Source: Caldilineaceae bacterium (GTDB lineage Bacteria; Chloroflexota; Anaerolineae; Caldilineales; Caldilineaceae). Taken from it: a stretch of 64,000 nt of DNA. Each line of letters starts with the position of its first letter. Position 1 is the stretch's first letter. Below the pieces are notes generated by a model. It saw only the letters and a list, made by a program, of their open reading frames with translations, did no database searches and was not told the DNA's origin. A program made the position numbers and the translations under genes. Shown piece by piece: positions 8,710 to 18,235 of this stretch. Location: positions 1,997,022-2,061,021 of the forward strand of contig OY282376.1 in the NCBI GenBank assembly GCA_958295845.1, read 5' to 3'.

Positions 8710-9402
8710 ATGAACGCACCCAAAGTCATACTCGCTTCCAATAGCCCCCGCCGCCATCAGTTCTTTCACGATCTCGGCATCCCCTTCCTTGCCGAATCCG
8801 CCGACATCGACGAGTCACCCGCCCACAACGAGTCACCCGCACAGTTGGTGACCCGCCTTGCCCTCGCCAAAGCCCTCACCGTAGCCCGACGCTACACTGC
8901 AAGAGCCGTCAAAACAGAATCCAGCCCGCCGGATCAACGCCTCGTTGTCGGAGCCGACACAGTCGTGGCCATCGACGACAATATCCTCGGCAAACCAGCC
9001 AACCCCGACGACGCCCGCGCCATGCTTATCCAACTGCGCGCCCGTCCCCATCACGTCCACACAGCGCTCGCCATCGCTCTCGTCACCAACGGCGAACTGC
9101 AGCGCCACCGTAGCCTGGTAAACTCGACAACCGTCACGATGCGTGCCTACACCGACAACGAGATCGCCGTCTACATCGCAACCGGCGATTCAATGGATAA
9201 GGCCGGCGCTTACGCCATCCAGCACCCGCAGTTCCGCCCCGTCCAAGCCCTCTCAGGCTGCCCCGCCGGCGTCATGGGGCTCCCGGCCGCAGACCTCCTC
9301 AACCTCCTGTCAGCATTCAACGTGACTTCAAAACACGCCCCGCTCCACGTCTGCCCCTCCCTAACCGGCCTCCAATGCTGCCAAATCACCACCCATCCCT
9401 AG
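8710..9402 (+). CDS. maf: Maf family nucleoside-triphosphate pyrophosphatase
   Basis: A 230-aa protein with the Maf signature near the N-terminus (LASNSPRRHQF), the VVGADTVVAID strand-loop carrying the catalytic Asp, and the DKAGAYAIQ motif. Maf enzymes hydrolyse dTTP, UTP or modified nucleotides to monophosphates and are proposed to keep non-canonical nucleotides out of DNA and RNA. The length is slightly above the usual 190-210 because of a C-terminal tail of about 25 residues (after SAFNVT) that looks unconserved. The ATG at 8710 gives the family-typical start. The downstream gap carries a heptamer array. Confidence 0.93.
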   Translation: MNAPKVILASNSPRRHQFFHDLGIPFLAESADIDESPAHNESPAQLVTRLALAKALTVARRYTARAVKTESSPPDQRLVVGADTVVAIDDNILGKPANPDDARAMLIQLRARPHHVHTALAIALVTNGELQRHRSLVNSTTVTMRAYTDNEIAVYIATGDSMDKAGAYAIQHPQFRPVQALSGCPAGVMGLPAADLLNLLSAFNVTSKHAPLHVCPSLTGLQCCQITTHP

Positions 9403-9447
9403 TTTCCTCCGTCCTCTGGGCCGTCCCCGGCAACCGACCACCAATTG

Positions 9448-9490
9448 CTAACCACTAACCACTAGCCACTGACCACTGACCACTGCAGTT
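9448..9490. repeat. Five-unit heptamer array ending in CTGCAGTT
   Basis: Five consecutive 7-base units (CTAACCA x2, CTAGCCA, CTGACCA x2; 9448-9482) run directly into CTGCAGTT (9483-9490). It lies in the short gap between maf and rsgA. The same plan of five heptamers followed by CTGCAGTT recurs at 60117-60159, with related arrays at 56994 and 60290-60335. It resembles the short tandemly repeated heptanucleotides described in cyanobacteria. Confidence 0.8.
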
Positions 9491-9557
9491 CCCCGCCCCA
9501 GCACAGGTGGCATGTTGCCAATCCGGCCCTTGAATTGATACACTTGGGCCGAAACGG

Positions 9558-10691
9558 ATGCGCCGGAAGCAGGCAAACCCAACGCCCAAAGAATCACTCC
9601 AGGAGTTGCCCTTGCGAAGAAACACGGAAACATACGATGAGTGGGACGAAGCCTACGAGGACGATTACTTCGACGCACCGGCCAAGAGCAAACCAAAACC
9701 CAAGAAGAAGGAGCGCACTGTAGCCGGTGTCGTCGTGCGCGCCAGGGGGCATCATTACGACGTTTCCACCACCGATGACGGACTAATCAGCTGCCGCTTG
9801 CGCGGACGGCTGCTCCAGGAACGAACCAAAGACCTGACACTCGTCGCTGTCGGCGACCGCGTTCAAGTCGTACTTGAGGGCAAACGGGGAGGCCTGATCG
9901 ACTCAGTCGAAGAGCGGGATTCAACACTGAGCCGGCAGCTGCCCGGCTCCAATCGCCCCGCCGAAGACGTGATTGTGGCCAACCCCGACCAGGTACTGAT
10001 CGTCTTCGCCGTCAAAGACCCCGAACCCCACCTACGCATGCTCGACCGCTTCCTCGTCATCGCCGAAGCCAATGAGCTTCCCGCCGTGATCGTAGCCAAC
10101 AAAGTCGACCTGACCGGCCTGGAAGCCGCCCGCCAGAAATTCCTCCTCTACGAAGAGCTGGGCTACCCTCTCCTCTACGTGAGCGCAACCGAACATTTCG
10201 AAGTCGTCCCCGGCCTCGCAGCGTCCGCATCCGCTCCTCAAACCGATTTCGAGTGCCTGCGTCGCCTGCTGACCGATAAACTGACCGTCGTTACCGGACC
10301 CAGCGGCGTGGGCAAGAGCGCGCTGATCAACGCCATCCATCCGCAACTGAACCTGCGTGTCGGCAACCTGCGAAACTTCGAAGGCAAAGGCCGCCACACA
10401 ACCCGCAACGCCCAACTCTTTCGACTGCCACTGGGAAACGCAACCTTCATCGCCGATACCCCCGGCATTCGTGAACTGGGCCTCTACGAGCTCGACCCGG
10501 GAAGTCTCGGCTTCTTCTTTGTCGACCTCAAGCCATTCGTAAACGACTGCCGCTTCCCCAACTGCACCCACGACCACGAACCCGATTGCGCCGTGCGTCG
10601 GGCCTCCGAAGAAGGCAAAGTCTCGCCGGAACGCTACGACAGCTATGTCCGTCTTCTGAACGGGGAAAGCTTCCAGATGGAGGAATGGTAG
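9558..10691 (+). CDS. rsgA: Small ribosomal subunit biogenesis GTPase RsgA
   Basis: A 377-aa circularly permuted GTPase. The motifs occur in the permuted order G4 (NKVD), G1 (GPSGVGKS), G3 (DTPG), which is diagnostic for the RsgA/YjeQ family. An N-terminal OB-fold-like region ([15 protein letters not shown]...CRLRGRL) precedes them, after about 50 extra charged residues rich in Asp, Glu and Lys. The C-terminal zinc-binding segment reads [16 protein letters not shown]. RsgA binds the 30S subunit and aids its late maturation. The start at ATG 9558 is the upstream-most in frame; a later start within the acidic leader is possible. Confidence 0.95.
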   Translation: MRRKQANPTPKESLQELPLRRNTETYDEWDEAYEDDYFDAPAKSKPKPKKKERTVAGVVVRARGHHYDVSTTDDGLISCRLRGRLLQERTKDLTLVAVGDRVQVVLEGKRGGLIDSVEERDSTLSRQLPGSNRPAEDVIVANPDQVLIVFAVKDPEPHLRMLDRFLVIAEANELPAVIVANKVDLTGLEAARQKFLLYEELGYPLLYVSATEHFEVVPGLAASASAPQTDFECLRRLLTDKLTVVTGPSGVGKSALINAIHPQLNLRVGNLRNFEGKGRHTTRNAQLFRLPLGNATFIADTPGIRELGLYELDPGSLGFFFVDLKPFVNDCRFPNCTHDHEPDCAVRRASEEGKVSPERYDSYVRLLNGESFQMEEW

Positions 10692-10792
10692 ACAGCCTTT
10701 CACTCACCTGCACTCAGTCGCAAGCCATCCCATCGACCCCGGAGCATGACAACGTGCTCCCATCGCAACCAGCGCAAATCGCAATACTACAC

Positions 10793-13195
10793 ATGTCACT
10801 AATTCTTGAAGGATTGAACGACCAGCAGAAAGCCGCCGTCCAGACCACCGAAGGCCCCGTCCTCGTCCTCGCTGGCCCAGGCTCCGGCAAAACCCGCGTC
10901 CTGACGCGACGCATCGCCTATCTGATCGAAGAAAAGAAGATCGACCCTTGGCATGTCCTTGCCGTAACCTTCACCAACAAAGCCGCAAAGGAAATGGGCC
11001 ACCGCGTCGAAGAACTGATCGGGCACCATTTTCCTCCGCCAGGCGAAGGCCGTCGCCGTAGCCTGGGCGGACTGACAATCGGTACCTTTCACGCCGTCTG
11101 CGCCCGCGTCCTGCGCGTCGAGGTCGACTCCGCAGGATTTCAGCGCAACTGGGTTATCTATGACACCGCCGACCAGCTGGCTCTCATCCGGGAGATCATG
11201 AAGGAGATGCGGCTGGATGAAAAACGCTTCAGTCCGCGCGCCGTCCTGTCGCAGATCGGCAATTGGAAAAACGACCTGCTGACACCGGAGCTCGTCAGCG
11301 CCGACGGTTACATGCAGGAAATCTGCGACCGCGTCTACGCCCGCTACCAGCAGCTCTTGCTACGCAACAACGCAATGGACTTCGATGACCTGCTTATGCG
11401 CACAGTCCTCCTCCTGCGCAAAAACGAAGACATCCGCCGCAAATACCAGGACAAATGGCGCTATGTGCTGGTAGATGAATTTCAAGACACCAACACCGCC
11501 CAGTACGAGATGGCTTCCCTCTTCGTCGGACCGCCGGACGGCAGAGGCAACCTGTTTGTCGTCGGCGACGAGGACCAGTCCATCTACCGCTTTCGCGGCG
11601 CCGACTACCGCAACGTCCTTCGCTTTCGCCGCGACTACCCATCCGCCAACGTCGTCCTCCTCGAGCAGAACTACCGCAGCACGCAGAACATTCTCGATGT
11701 CGCCAATGCTGTCATAGCTAAGAACTCGCATCGCACGCCCAAACACCTGCGAACTGACCGCGACGGTGGCCTCAAAGTTACGCTCCACGAAGCCTACAAC
11801 GAAGTCGAAGAGGCCGACTTCGTGCTCGAAGAGGCGTCCCGCCTCTCATCCCAGGGAGGATTGGGACTAGGCGGAGCCGCGGTCGTCTACCGCACGAACG
11901 CCCAGAGTCGTGCCCTGGAAGAGGCCTGCGTCCATCGCAATCTTCGCTACCGGCTCGTCGGCGCAACCCGCTTCTACGAACGCCGCGAAATTAAAGACGC
12001 CCTCGCCTATCTGCGCCTCGTGCACAACCCCTCTGCCGCGCTTGCGCTCGACCGTATCATCAACGTGCCTCCCCGCGGCATCGGCGCCAAAACCCTCGAA
12101 CTGCTCAAAGAATGGGCAGCCTCCGGTTCAGTAAGTGAATGGCAGGCCCTGCAGACACTCATCAGTCACGGGAATGAAAAAGAAGCTGAAGACGCCTCGC
12201 CCGTCCAACTCCCGCCGGTTCCCTTTGCCGGCCGGGCCCGCAACGCCCTGACAAGATTCGCCGCAATGCTAAATGCCTGGGTGCGGCTGGCCGCCGCGGC
12301 CCAATACGAAGACGTCGCCGCCCTGCTCGATCGTATCCTCGCCGATTCCGGCTACCTCGACCGCCTTCGCGACGGCAGCGACGAGGGCGAAGAGCGCTTC
12401 GAAAACATCAACGAACTGCGCGCCGTAGCCGCCAACTACCGTCCTGGCCTCGAAGACCTCGAACCTGGACAGGACCCGCTCGGCCTCTTCTTGCAGGAGA
12501 TCAGCCTCGTCAGCGAACAGGATGACTACGAAGAAAACGAAGACGCCCTGACCCTCATGACACTGCACACGGCCAAAGGACTGGAATTCCCCGTCGTCTT
12601 TATGGTGGGAATGGAAGAGGGCCTATTGCCCCACGCCCGCAGCATTCGCAGCGAGGACGAGGAGGATATGGCCGAAGAGCGCCGCCTCGCCTATGTCGGT
12701 ATCACACGCGCCAAGAATCGCCTCTACCTGGTCCACGCCTCCCAACGCGCAATGTGGGGCAACAGCGAACCGCAGGCCGCCAGCCGCTTCCTGGACGACA
12801 TTCCCGCCGAGCTTCTCAGCGGCCAGGTCGACCGCCGCGGCCGCCAGGCCGCCGCCTACGATAGAGCGACCAGCTGGCTGGACGGCCCCGCCATGTTCGG
12901 CAGATATAGAGACGGCAACCACCAACAGAGCGAAACCTCCGCCTACAGGGCATCGAGTCGCCCCAAGTCCGACCCTGCGCAGTCCCGCCGCCCTCGCCGG
13001 CCCCGCCGTCGCCCCGCCAGGACCGAAGCCCCCACCCACTTCAAACGCCGCCAAAGCGTGGAACATCCCAAGTTTGGCGTCGGCATGGTGATCGACAGCA
13101 TCGTTATAGGCGGCGAAGAGGAAGTATCGGTCGCCTTCCCCAATATAGGCGTCAAGAAATTCATGGCCTCGCTGGCCAATCTGAAGATCCTTTAG
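10793..13195 (+). CDS. UvrD/PcrA-type superfamily 1 DNA helicase
   Basis: An 800-aa SF1A 3'-5' helicase. Visible motifs in order are LNDQQ (Q motif), Walker A GPGSGKT, motif II LVDEFQDT, motif III GDEDQSIYRFRGAD, motif V TLHTAKGLEFPVVF and motif VI AYVGITRAKNRL. After a basic, Pro/Arg-rich linker comes a C-terminal Tudor-like domain (VEHPKFGVGMVID...VAFPNIGVKKF), as in PcrA, which binds RNA polymerase in that family. Roles: nucleotide excision repair, replication restart and clearing of recombination intermediates. I chose ATG 10793, which places the Q motif at the normal distance; an upstream ATG at 10685 overlapping the rsgA stop would add 36 unconserved residues. No clear ribosome site, so leaderless or coupled translation is possible. 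Confidence 0.93.
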   Translation: MSLILEGLNDQQKAAVQTTEGPVLVLAGPGSGKTRVLTRRIAYLIEEKKIDPWHVLAVTFTNKAAKEMGHRVEELIGHHFPPPGEGRRRSLGGLTIGTFHAVCARVLRVEVDSAGFQRNWVIYDTADQLALIREIMKEMRLDEKRFSPRAVLSQIGNWKNDLLTPELVSADGYMQEICDRVYARYQQLLLRNNAMDFDDLLMRTVLLLRKNEDIRRKYQDKWRYVLVDEFQDTNTAQYEMASLFVGPPDGRGNLFVVGDEDQSIYRFRGADYRNVLRFRRDYPSANVVLLEQNYRSTQNILDVANAVIAKNSHRTPKHLRTDRDGGLKVTLHEAYNEVEEADFVLEEASRLSSQGGLGLGGAAVVYRTNAQSRALEEACVHRNLRYRLVGATRFYERREIKDALAYLRLVHNPSAALALDRIINVPPRGIGAKTLELLKEWAASGSVSEWQALQTLISHGNEKEAEDASPVQLPPVPFAGRARNALTRFAAMLNAWVRLAAAAQYEDVAALLDRILADSGYLDRLRDGSDEGEERFENINELRAVAANYRPGLEDLEPGQDPLGLFLQEISLVSEQDDYEENEDALTLMTLHTAKGLEFPVVFMVGMEEGLLPHARSIRSEDEEDMAEERRLAYVGITRAKNRLYLVHASQRAMWGNSEPQAASRFLDDIPAELLSGQVDRRGRQAAAYDRATSWLDGPAMFGRYRDGNHQQSETSAYRASSRPKSDPAQSRRPRRPRRRPARTEAPTHFKRRQSVEHPKFGVGMVIDSIVIGGEEEVSVAFPNIGVKKFMASLANLKIL

Positions 13196-13231
13196 GCAGC
13201 CCCTTTGCGCCTTGGCGCGCAGGAGGACATC

Positions 13232-15469
13232 GTGCAGTCCAAGTCTCCCCCTTGGAATACAACCACAAAGGCCATCGTCGCCGTCTCCGCGCTGGCCCTG
13301 TTTTGCCTGCTGGTCTGGGTATTCCGTGGCCTCCTCCAACAGGTCGTGCTGGCTGCGCTGCTCGCCTACCTGCTCCATCCTCTTATCTCTTTGATCGACC
13401 GGCGCACCCCGGTCAATCGAGTCACTGTCGTCTTGGCCGTCTATCTGGCTCTGGCCGTACTCGTGGTGGCGACCTTCTTGCTCGTGGGCGTCACCACCTT
13501 TCAGCAGGTTCTCGATCTCTCCCGACGCCTCCCAGGCTGGTTCGACGACGCCCTCGCTCAGCTGCAGGATCTGCAGGCGCAGCTGCCCGAATCCATTACA
13601 GTCAGCGGATTCAACTTGCCCGTTGCCGGTCTAATCCCCCAATTACCCGGTTGGGACGAGCTCTTCAGCCAGGTGTTCGCCCTGCTTCAGCCCATTTTCG
13701 GCCGCGGTGGCAGCTTGGCCGCCAGCGTGGTCACCGGGACCGTCGCCGTCCTCGGCCAGATCCTCCTGATCTTCATCATCTCAATCTACGTCGCCGTCGA
13801 CATTCCCCGCATCGGCAGCATGATCGCCAACATCGCCCACAAACCCGGCTATCGCCGCGACGCCGAACGCCTGACCTTCAGCGTAAGCAATGTGTGGGCA
13901 GCATACCTGCGCGGACAGGCCCTTCTTGCCATCGTCATCTTCGTAATGGTAAGCGTCGCGCTTGGCGGGCTCGGTGTCGACAACGCCCTCGGCCTGGGCC
14001 TGCTCTCCGGCGCTATGGAGTTTCTGCCCGTCATCGGACCCCTGGCCGGCGCCGGCGCAGCCATCCTGGTCGCCTTTTTCCAGGGCACCCCAAGTTTCGG
14101 CCTGACACCTATCCAGTTCGCGCTCGCCGTAGCCGTGGCCATGATTGTGATTCAGCAGATCGAAAACACCCTTCTGGTTCCCCGCATCGTCGGCAAAGCC
14201 CTTAACCTCCACCCCCTCCTCGTCATGGTCAGCGTTATCATGGGCGCCTCTCTCGCCGGACTCCTCGGCGCGATTCTGGCAGCGCCGGTTGTCGCCTCTC
14301 TTCGCATATTGGGAGAATACGCCTGGCAAAAGATGCTCGACCTCCCGCCCTTCCCCGACGAAGAAGAGATCCAGGAAGAAGACATGGTTCAAGAAGACAG
14401 CGCGGATGAAAAGCTGGCTCCGGCTCCCGTTCCCGGCGTCTACCCCCTATCCTTCCAGCCCGTTTTCAAGGACTACGTCTGGGGCGGCCGCAGCCTGGAA
14501 ACCCGTCTGGGCAGAGAACTACCCGCCGGCATCGTGGCCGAAAGCTGGGAAATCGCTGCCCATGCAAACGGGCAGTCCAAAATCGCAAATGGCCCCTTGG
14601 TTGGCTGCACACTCGCCGATGTCCGGCAGCAATGGGGAGAACGGCTTCTCGGCAATTCAGTTGATTCTGACACCTTCCCCCTGCTCATCAAGCTCCTCGA
14701 CTCCAATAGCTGGCTCTCCGTCCAGGTCCATCCGGACGATTCCTATGCCCAGGCGCAGTCCGGGGACTTGGGCAAGACTGAGCTCTGGATCATCCTCCAC
14801 GCCGAGCCGGATGCTGAAATTATTTACGGGCTGAAGGCCGGCGTCGACCGTGATCGCTTTGCTGACTCAGCCGCCACCGACGCAATCGATTCGATGCTCC
14901 ACCGCGTCCCAATTCGAGCCGGTGACGCCTTCTACCTGCCCGCAGGAACCGTCCACGCCCTTGGCCCCGGCGCTATTGTGGCCGAAATCCAACAGAATAG
15001 CGACACAACCTACCGCCTCTACGACTGGGGACGTACCGGCGCCGACGGCCAGTCCCGCCCTCTCCACGTTCGCCAGGCTCTGGACGTCATCGACTGGCGC
15101 ATAATCGAACCAGAAGTTGCTCCGCCACCGATTCTTGCCTCCCCCCAAGGGTGGACCCGGGAGGCCTTGGCCGACCTGCGCACCATCGGCGGCCCCGCCG
15201 CGAACCATCTGGGCATCGCCGGGCGCGACGATACAGCCTGCACCTACTTTCGTGTCGACCGCCTGACCGCCAGCCCAGGCGCCGTCTGGGAAGACAGCTG
15301 CGACGGGACCGCCTTCCATATCTGGGGCGCCCTTTCCGGCCAGGCATCCCTGTACTGGTCCGGCGACACCGTGGAGCTCCAAGGGATATCCTGGCTTCTC
15401 CTTCCCGCTGACCTCGGCAACTATGAAATCCGCGCCGCGACCGACTGTGTTCTGCTCCAGATCAAATGA
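13232..15469 (+). CDS. AI-2E family transporter fused to mannose-6-phosphate isomerase
   Basis: One uninterrupted frame encodes two unrelated proteins. Residues about 1-350 form an AI-2E/UPF0118 transporter: several hydrophobic helices, the LLAYLLHPLI region near the start and the C-terminal QQIENTLLVPRIVGKALNLHP hallmark. After an acidic linker (PDEEEIQEEDMVQED...) residues about 395-745 form a class I mannose-6-phosphate isomerase of the Bacillus ManA type, with LSVQVHPDD, GKTELW and PAGTVHALGPG carrying the zinc ligands. Start: AGGAGG is 5 bases before GTG 13232. A separate initiation at the in-frame ATG near 14384 (AGGAAGAAGAC upstream) could also yield free isomerase. It follows the helicase by 36 bases. 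The fusion would tether mannose-6-phosphate/fructose-6-phosphate interconversion to the membrane. Confidence 0.85.
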   Translation: MQSKSPPWNTTTKAIVAVSALALFCLLVWVFRGLLQQVVLAALLAYLLHPLISLIDRRTPVNRVTVVLAVYLALAVLVVATFLLVGVTTFQQVLDLSRRLPGWFDDALAQLQDLQAQLPESITVSGFNLPVAGLIPQLPGWDELFSQVFALLQPIFGRGGSLAASVVTGTVAVLGQILLIFIISIYVAVDIPRIGSMIANIAHKPGYRRDAERLTFSVSNVWAAYLRGQALLAIVIFVMVSVALGGLGVDNALGLGLLSGAMEFLPVIGPLAGAGAAILVAFFQGTPSFGLTPIQFALAVAVAMIVIQQIENTLLVPRIVGKALNLHPLLVMVSVIMGASLAGLLGAILAAPVVASLRILGEYAWQKMLDLPPFPDEEEIQEEDMVQEDSADEKLAPAPVPGVYPLSFQPVFKDYVWGGRSLETRLGRELPAGIVAESWEIAAHANGQSKIANGPLVGCTLADVRQQWGERLLGNSVDSDTFPLLIKLLDSNSWLSVQVHPDDSYAQAQSGDLGKTELWIILHAEPDAEIIYGLKAGVDRDRFADSAATDAIDSMLHRVPIRAGDAFYLPAGTVHALGPGAIVAEIQQNSDTTYRLYDWGRTGADGQSRPLHVRQALDVIDWRIIEPEVAPPPILASPQGWTREALADLRTIGGPAANHLGIAGRDDTACTYFRVDRLTASPGAVWEDSCDGTAFHIWGALSGQASLYWSGDTVELQGISWLLLPADLGNYEIRAATDCVLLQIK

Positions 15470-15493
15470 GACTAACTTTCAAGGAGACTATCT

Positions 15494-16108
15494 GTGCCCA
15501 AATCCGACAAGAGCGCCGTAACCACCTATCCTATCAACGACCTTCTCGCCAACCGATGGAGCCCCAGGGCCTTCGCAGATCGTGCCATCCCTACCGAGGT
15601 CCTAGGCAGCATATTCGAAGCCGCCCGCTGGGCGCCCTCTTCCCGCAACCTGCAACCCTGGCACTTCGTCATCGCTGCGCGCCATCATGATGCCGACGGT
15701 TTCGCCCGCTTACTCAGCACACTCATGGGGGCGAACAAGTCCTGGGGAAAAAATGCCTCTGTTCTGCTCGTGGCCGTAACCGAGCCAAATCCAGACAGTG
15801 CCCCTGGCCCCAACCGCTATGCCCACTACGACGTCGGCCAGGCCATGGCACACCTTTCGATTCAGGCAATGTCCTGTGGACTGTTTATTCATCAGATGGG
15901 TGGATTTAACAGAGAGAAGGCACGCGAAGTTTTGGAAATCCCTGACCAGTATGAGCCAGTTGTCTCCGCAGCCATCGGTTACCTCGCCGACCCCTCCATC
16001 CTTTCCGATACAATGAAGAAGCGTGAACTGGCTCCCCGCAGCCGCAACCCTCTTGCCGAACAGGTCTTCAGCGCCAAGTGGGGCCAAACGCATCCCGACT
16101 ATGCATGA
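15494..16108 (+). CDS. Nitroreductase family protein
   Basis: A 204-aa FMN-dependent nitroreductase-fold protein. Family marks are RWSPRAFADRAIP at the N-terminus (phosphate-binding Arg), ARWAPSSRNLQPWHFVIA and the C-terminal region GYLADPS. Members reduce nitroaromatics, quinones or enones with NAD(P)H; the physiological substrate is not predictable. The start is GTG 15494, with AAGGAGAC five bases upstream. It sits 24 bases after the transporter/isomerase fusion and its end overlaps the next gene by 8 bases, indicating one operon. Confidence 0.9.
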   Translation: MPKSDKSAVTTYPINDLLANRWSPRAFADRAIPTEVLGSIFEAARWAPSSRNLQPWHFVIAARHHDADGFARLLSTLMGANKSWGKNASVLLVAVTEPNPDSAPGPNRYAHYDVGQAMAHLSIQAMSCGLFIHQMGGFNREKAREVLEIPDQYEPVVSAAIGYLADPSILSDTMKKRELAPRSRNPLAEQVFSAKWGQTHPDYA

Positions 16109-17465
16109 CCTGGTCATCCGGAACGGGCAGCTGATCACGCCCTCAGGCCCCATCCTCGCAGATCTTGCAATCGACAATGACCGCATCGCGGCAATCGGCC
16201 TGCAGCTGAATGCCGAACGCGACTTGGATGCCTCCGGCTGTTTCGTCATCCCCGGCGGCGTCGACTGCCACGTCCATCTGCAAATGCGTCTCAGCGGCCT
16301 CACCAGTACCGATAGCTTCGAATCAGGCACTGTGGCCGCAGCCACCGGCGGAACCACCACCGTCATCGATTTCACCGACCCGCAGCCGGAGCAGTCTCTT
16401 ATGGAGGCTTTCTGCCATCGCAGATCAGAGGCTGACGATAGCGTCGCCGTCGATTATGGCCTCCACATGTCCATCCCAACCTGGCACGCAAGCGCAGAGG
16501 ACCGCCTGCATGACGTCCCCAATGCAGTCGCAGCCGGCTGTGCCACCTTCAAGCTGTACCAGGCCTATGACCGTATGCAGCTTGACGACGTAGCCCTGCT
16601 CAGAACCATGCGTGCCGTCGCCTCTGCCGGTGGAGCAGTGGTCCTCCACAGTGAAACCGGCCCGCTCCTCGACCAGTTGCGCGCCGACGCCGTCGCCGCC
16701 GGCCACAACGAACCAATCTGGCACGAACGGACCCGCCCCGCAACCCTCGAAGCCAGCGCCGTCCAGCGCGCCGCCGAGATCGCCGCCCTCGCAAACTGCC
16801 CCCTTCACATCTTCCATGTCGGCGCCGCCGACCCGCTCACCCAAGTCACCGCCGCCCGTCAGCGCGGCCTCGACATCACCGCCGAAACCTGCCCCCACTA
16901 CCTTCTCCTGACCGCCGCCGACCATCTGGCCGCCAGCGACGGACACCTCTACATCTGCGCCCCGCCCCTGCGCAGCCCCTCCGACCGCCACGCCATGTGG
17001 CGCGCCCTGCACGACGGTTCCATCGACATGATAAGCACCGATCACTGTCCCTGGACCAGCAGCGAGAAACAGCAACCCTCGTTTGCCGACGTGCCGGGCG
17101 GACTGCCCGGTATCGAGTCGCGCCTGTCGCTAGTCCACCACTTCGGGGTCACTGAACGGGAACTTCCCTTGACCACCTGGGTGTCTACCTGCTGCACCGC
17201 CCCGGCCCGCCGCATGGGCCTGCTGCGCAAAGGCGCCCTACTCCCCGGATACGACGCCGACATCGTCATCTTCGACCCGGACAGGGAAAAGCGAATCCGC
17301 TCGAAAGATCTTAACGAAGCAGCCGACTGGACCCCATACGAAGGCGTAAACGTCGTGGGCTGGCCGCGAACCGTACTGCTGAGAGGCACCGAAATCGTGC
17401 TCGACGAACAGTTTGCCGGCCTCCCAGGCCAGGGCCGCTACTTGCATCGCAACCTTCTTTCGTAG
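16101..17465 (+). CDS. Dihydropyrimidinase/hydantoinase-type amidohydrolase (dihydroorotase-like)
   Basis: A 454-aa cyclic amidohydrolase. The metal site is visible: HVH within GVDCHVHLQM, the carbamylated Lys in TFKLYQAYD, His in VVLHSET, His in HIFHVGA and the catalytic Asp in STDHCPW. The overall length and TFKLY motif favour hydantoinase, dihydropyrimidinase or allantoinase over a short dihydroorotase, although pyrimidine genes occur 13 kb away. Known reaction: reversible opening of cyclic ureides or amides. The chosen ATG 16101 overlaps the nitroreductase stop by 8 bases; a longer frame from 16023 is less likely because the family begins close to DLVIRNGQ. Confidence 0.88.
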   Translation: MHDLVIRNGQLITPSGPILADLAIDNDRIAAIGLQLNAERDLDASGCFVIPGGVDCHVHLQMRLSGLTSTDSFESGTVAAATGGTTTVIDFTDPQPEQSLMEAFCHRRSEADDSVAVDYGLHMSIPTWHASAEDRLHDVPNAVAAGCATFKLYQAYDRMQLDDVALLRTMRAVASAGGAVVLHSETGPLLDQLRADAVAAGHNEPIWHERTRPATLEASAVQRAAEIAALANCPLHIFHVGAADPLTQVTAARQRGLDITAETCPHYLLLTAADHLAASDGHLYICAPPLRSPSDRHAMWRALHDGSIDMISTDHCPWTSSEKQQPSFADVPGGLPGIESRLSLVHHFGVTERELPLTTWVSTCCTAPARRMGLLRKGALLPGYDADIVIFDPDREKRIRSKDLNEAADWTPYEGVNVVGWPRTVLLRGTEIVLDEQFAGLPGQGRYLHRNLLS

Positions 17466-17620
17466 CTACCATCCTCCCGCCAAGCGACCCGCATCTGATC
17501 TCCCTGAGTACACACTATCTAAACCCGACGCCAAGCCGTTCAAGTGACAATGGGAAGCACTTACCTGTTGCTCCCAAAAGCCTGCCCTCCCTCCCGCTAA
17601 GCAAAGAGGATAGAACCGAT

Positions 17621-18235
17621 ATGAGAACACTCAACCAAGATACGCACGATGAAGGTCTGCAATTCCTCGCCGCTCAGGACGCCGACCTCGCCAGCGTCGT
17701 GACCCAGCACGGGCCGCCCAAGCTCCGACACCAACCCCCCGGCTTCCCTACAGTACTGAAAATCATCCTTGGCCAGCAGGTCTCCCGCTCCTCGGCAGAC
17801 TCCACCTACCAGCGCCTGTGTGACGCCATTGGCCCGCCCCTGCCAGCCAACTTCCTGGCTCTCGACGACGATGCCCTCCGCTCCGTCGGCTTCAGCCGTC
17901 AGAAGAGCCGCTACGGCCGCGAGCTCGCCTCCGCACTGCTCGAAGGTCGCCTCCAACTCGACCTCCTCGCCGAGCGCGACGATGACGAAGTGCGCTCAGC
18001 CCTAACTGCGTTGCCCGGCCTCGGGCCATGGAGCGCCGAAATCTACCTCCTTTTCGCCCTGCGTCGCACCGACGCCTGGCCCGTAAGCGACCTCGGCGTC
18101 ATCGTCGGCGCCCAGAAAGTCAAGGGCCTGGCCGACAAACCCTCACGCCAGGAGCTGGACGCCATGGCCGAACCTTGGCGACCCTGGCGCGGTCTCGCCG
18201 CCTTCATCCTCTGGCACGGTTACCAAATGCTGTAA
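17621..18235 (+). CDS. AlkA-type DNA-3-methyladenine glycosylase
   Basis: A 204-aa HhH-GPD superfamily glycosylase. Features are ILGQQVS (residues 50-56) in the N-terminal helical domain, the helix-hairpin-helix LPGLGPWSAEIYLLF (131-145) and the catalytic Asp157 in WPVSDLGV. It lacks the N-terminal beta domain of E. coli AlkA, like the short MagIII/Mag1-type enzymes, and lacks an iron-sulfur cluster motif at the C-terminus. It removes alkylated bases, starting base-excision repair. Upstream is a 155-base gap with no visible promoter; downstream is a long non-coding stretch, so it is probably the last gene of its unit. Confidence 0.9.
   Translation: MRTLNQDTHDEGLQFLAAQDADLASVVTQHGPPKLRHQPPGFPTVLKIILGQQVSRSSADSTYQRLCDAIGPPLPANFLALDDDALRSVGFSRQKSRYGRELASALLEGRLQLDLLAERDDDEVRSALTALPGLGPWSAEIYLLFALRRTDAWPVSDLGVIVGAQKVKGLADKPSRQELDAMAEPWRPWRGLAAFILWHGYQML

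Noticed and set aside
9448..9490. Possible CRISPR-like array
   Set aside because: Units are 7 bases with no spacers, and no cas genes occur in the window.
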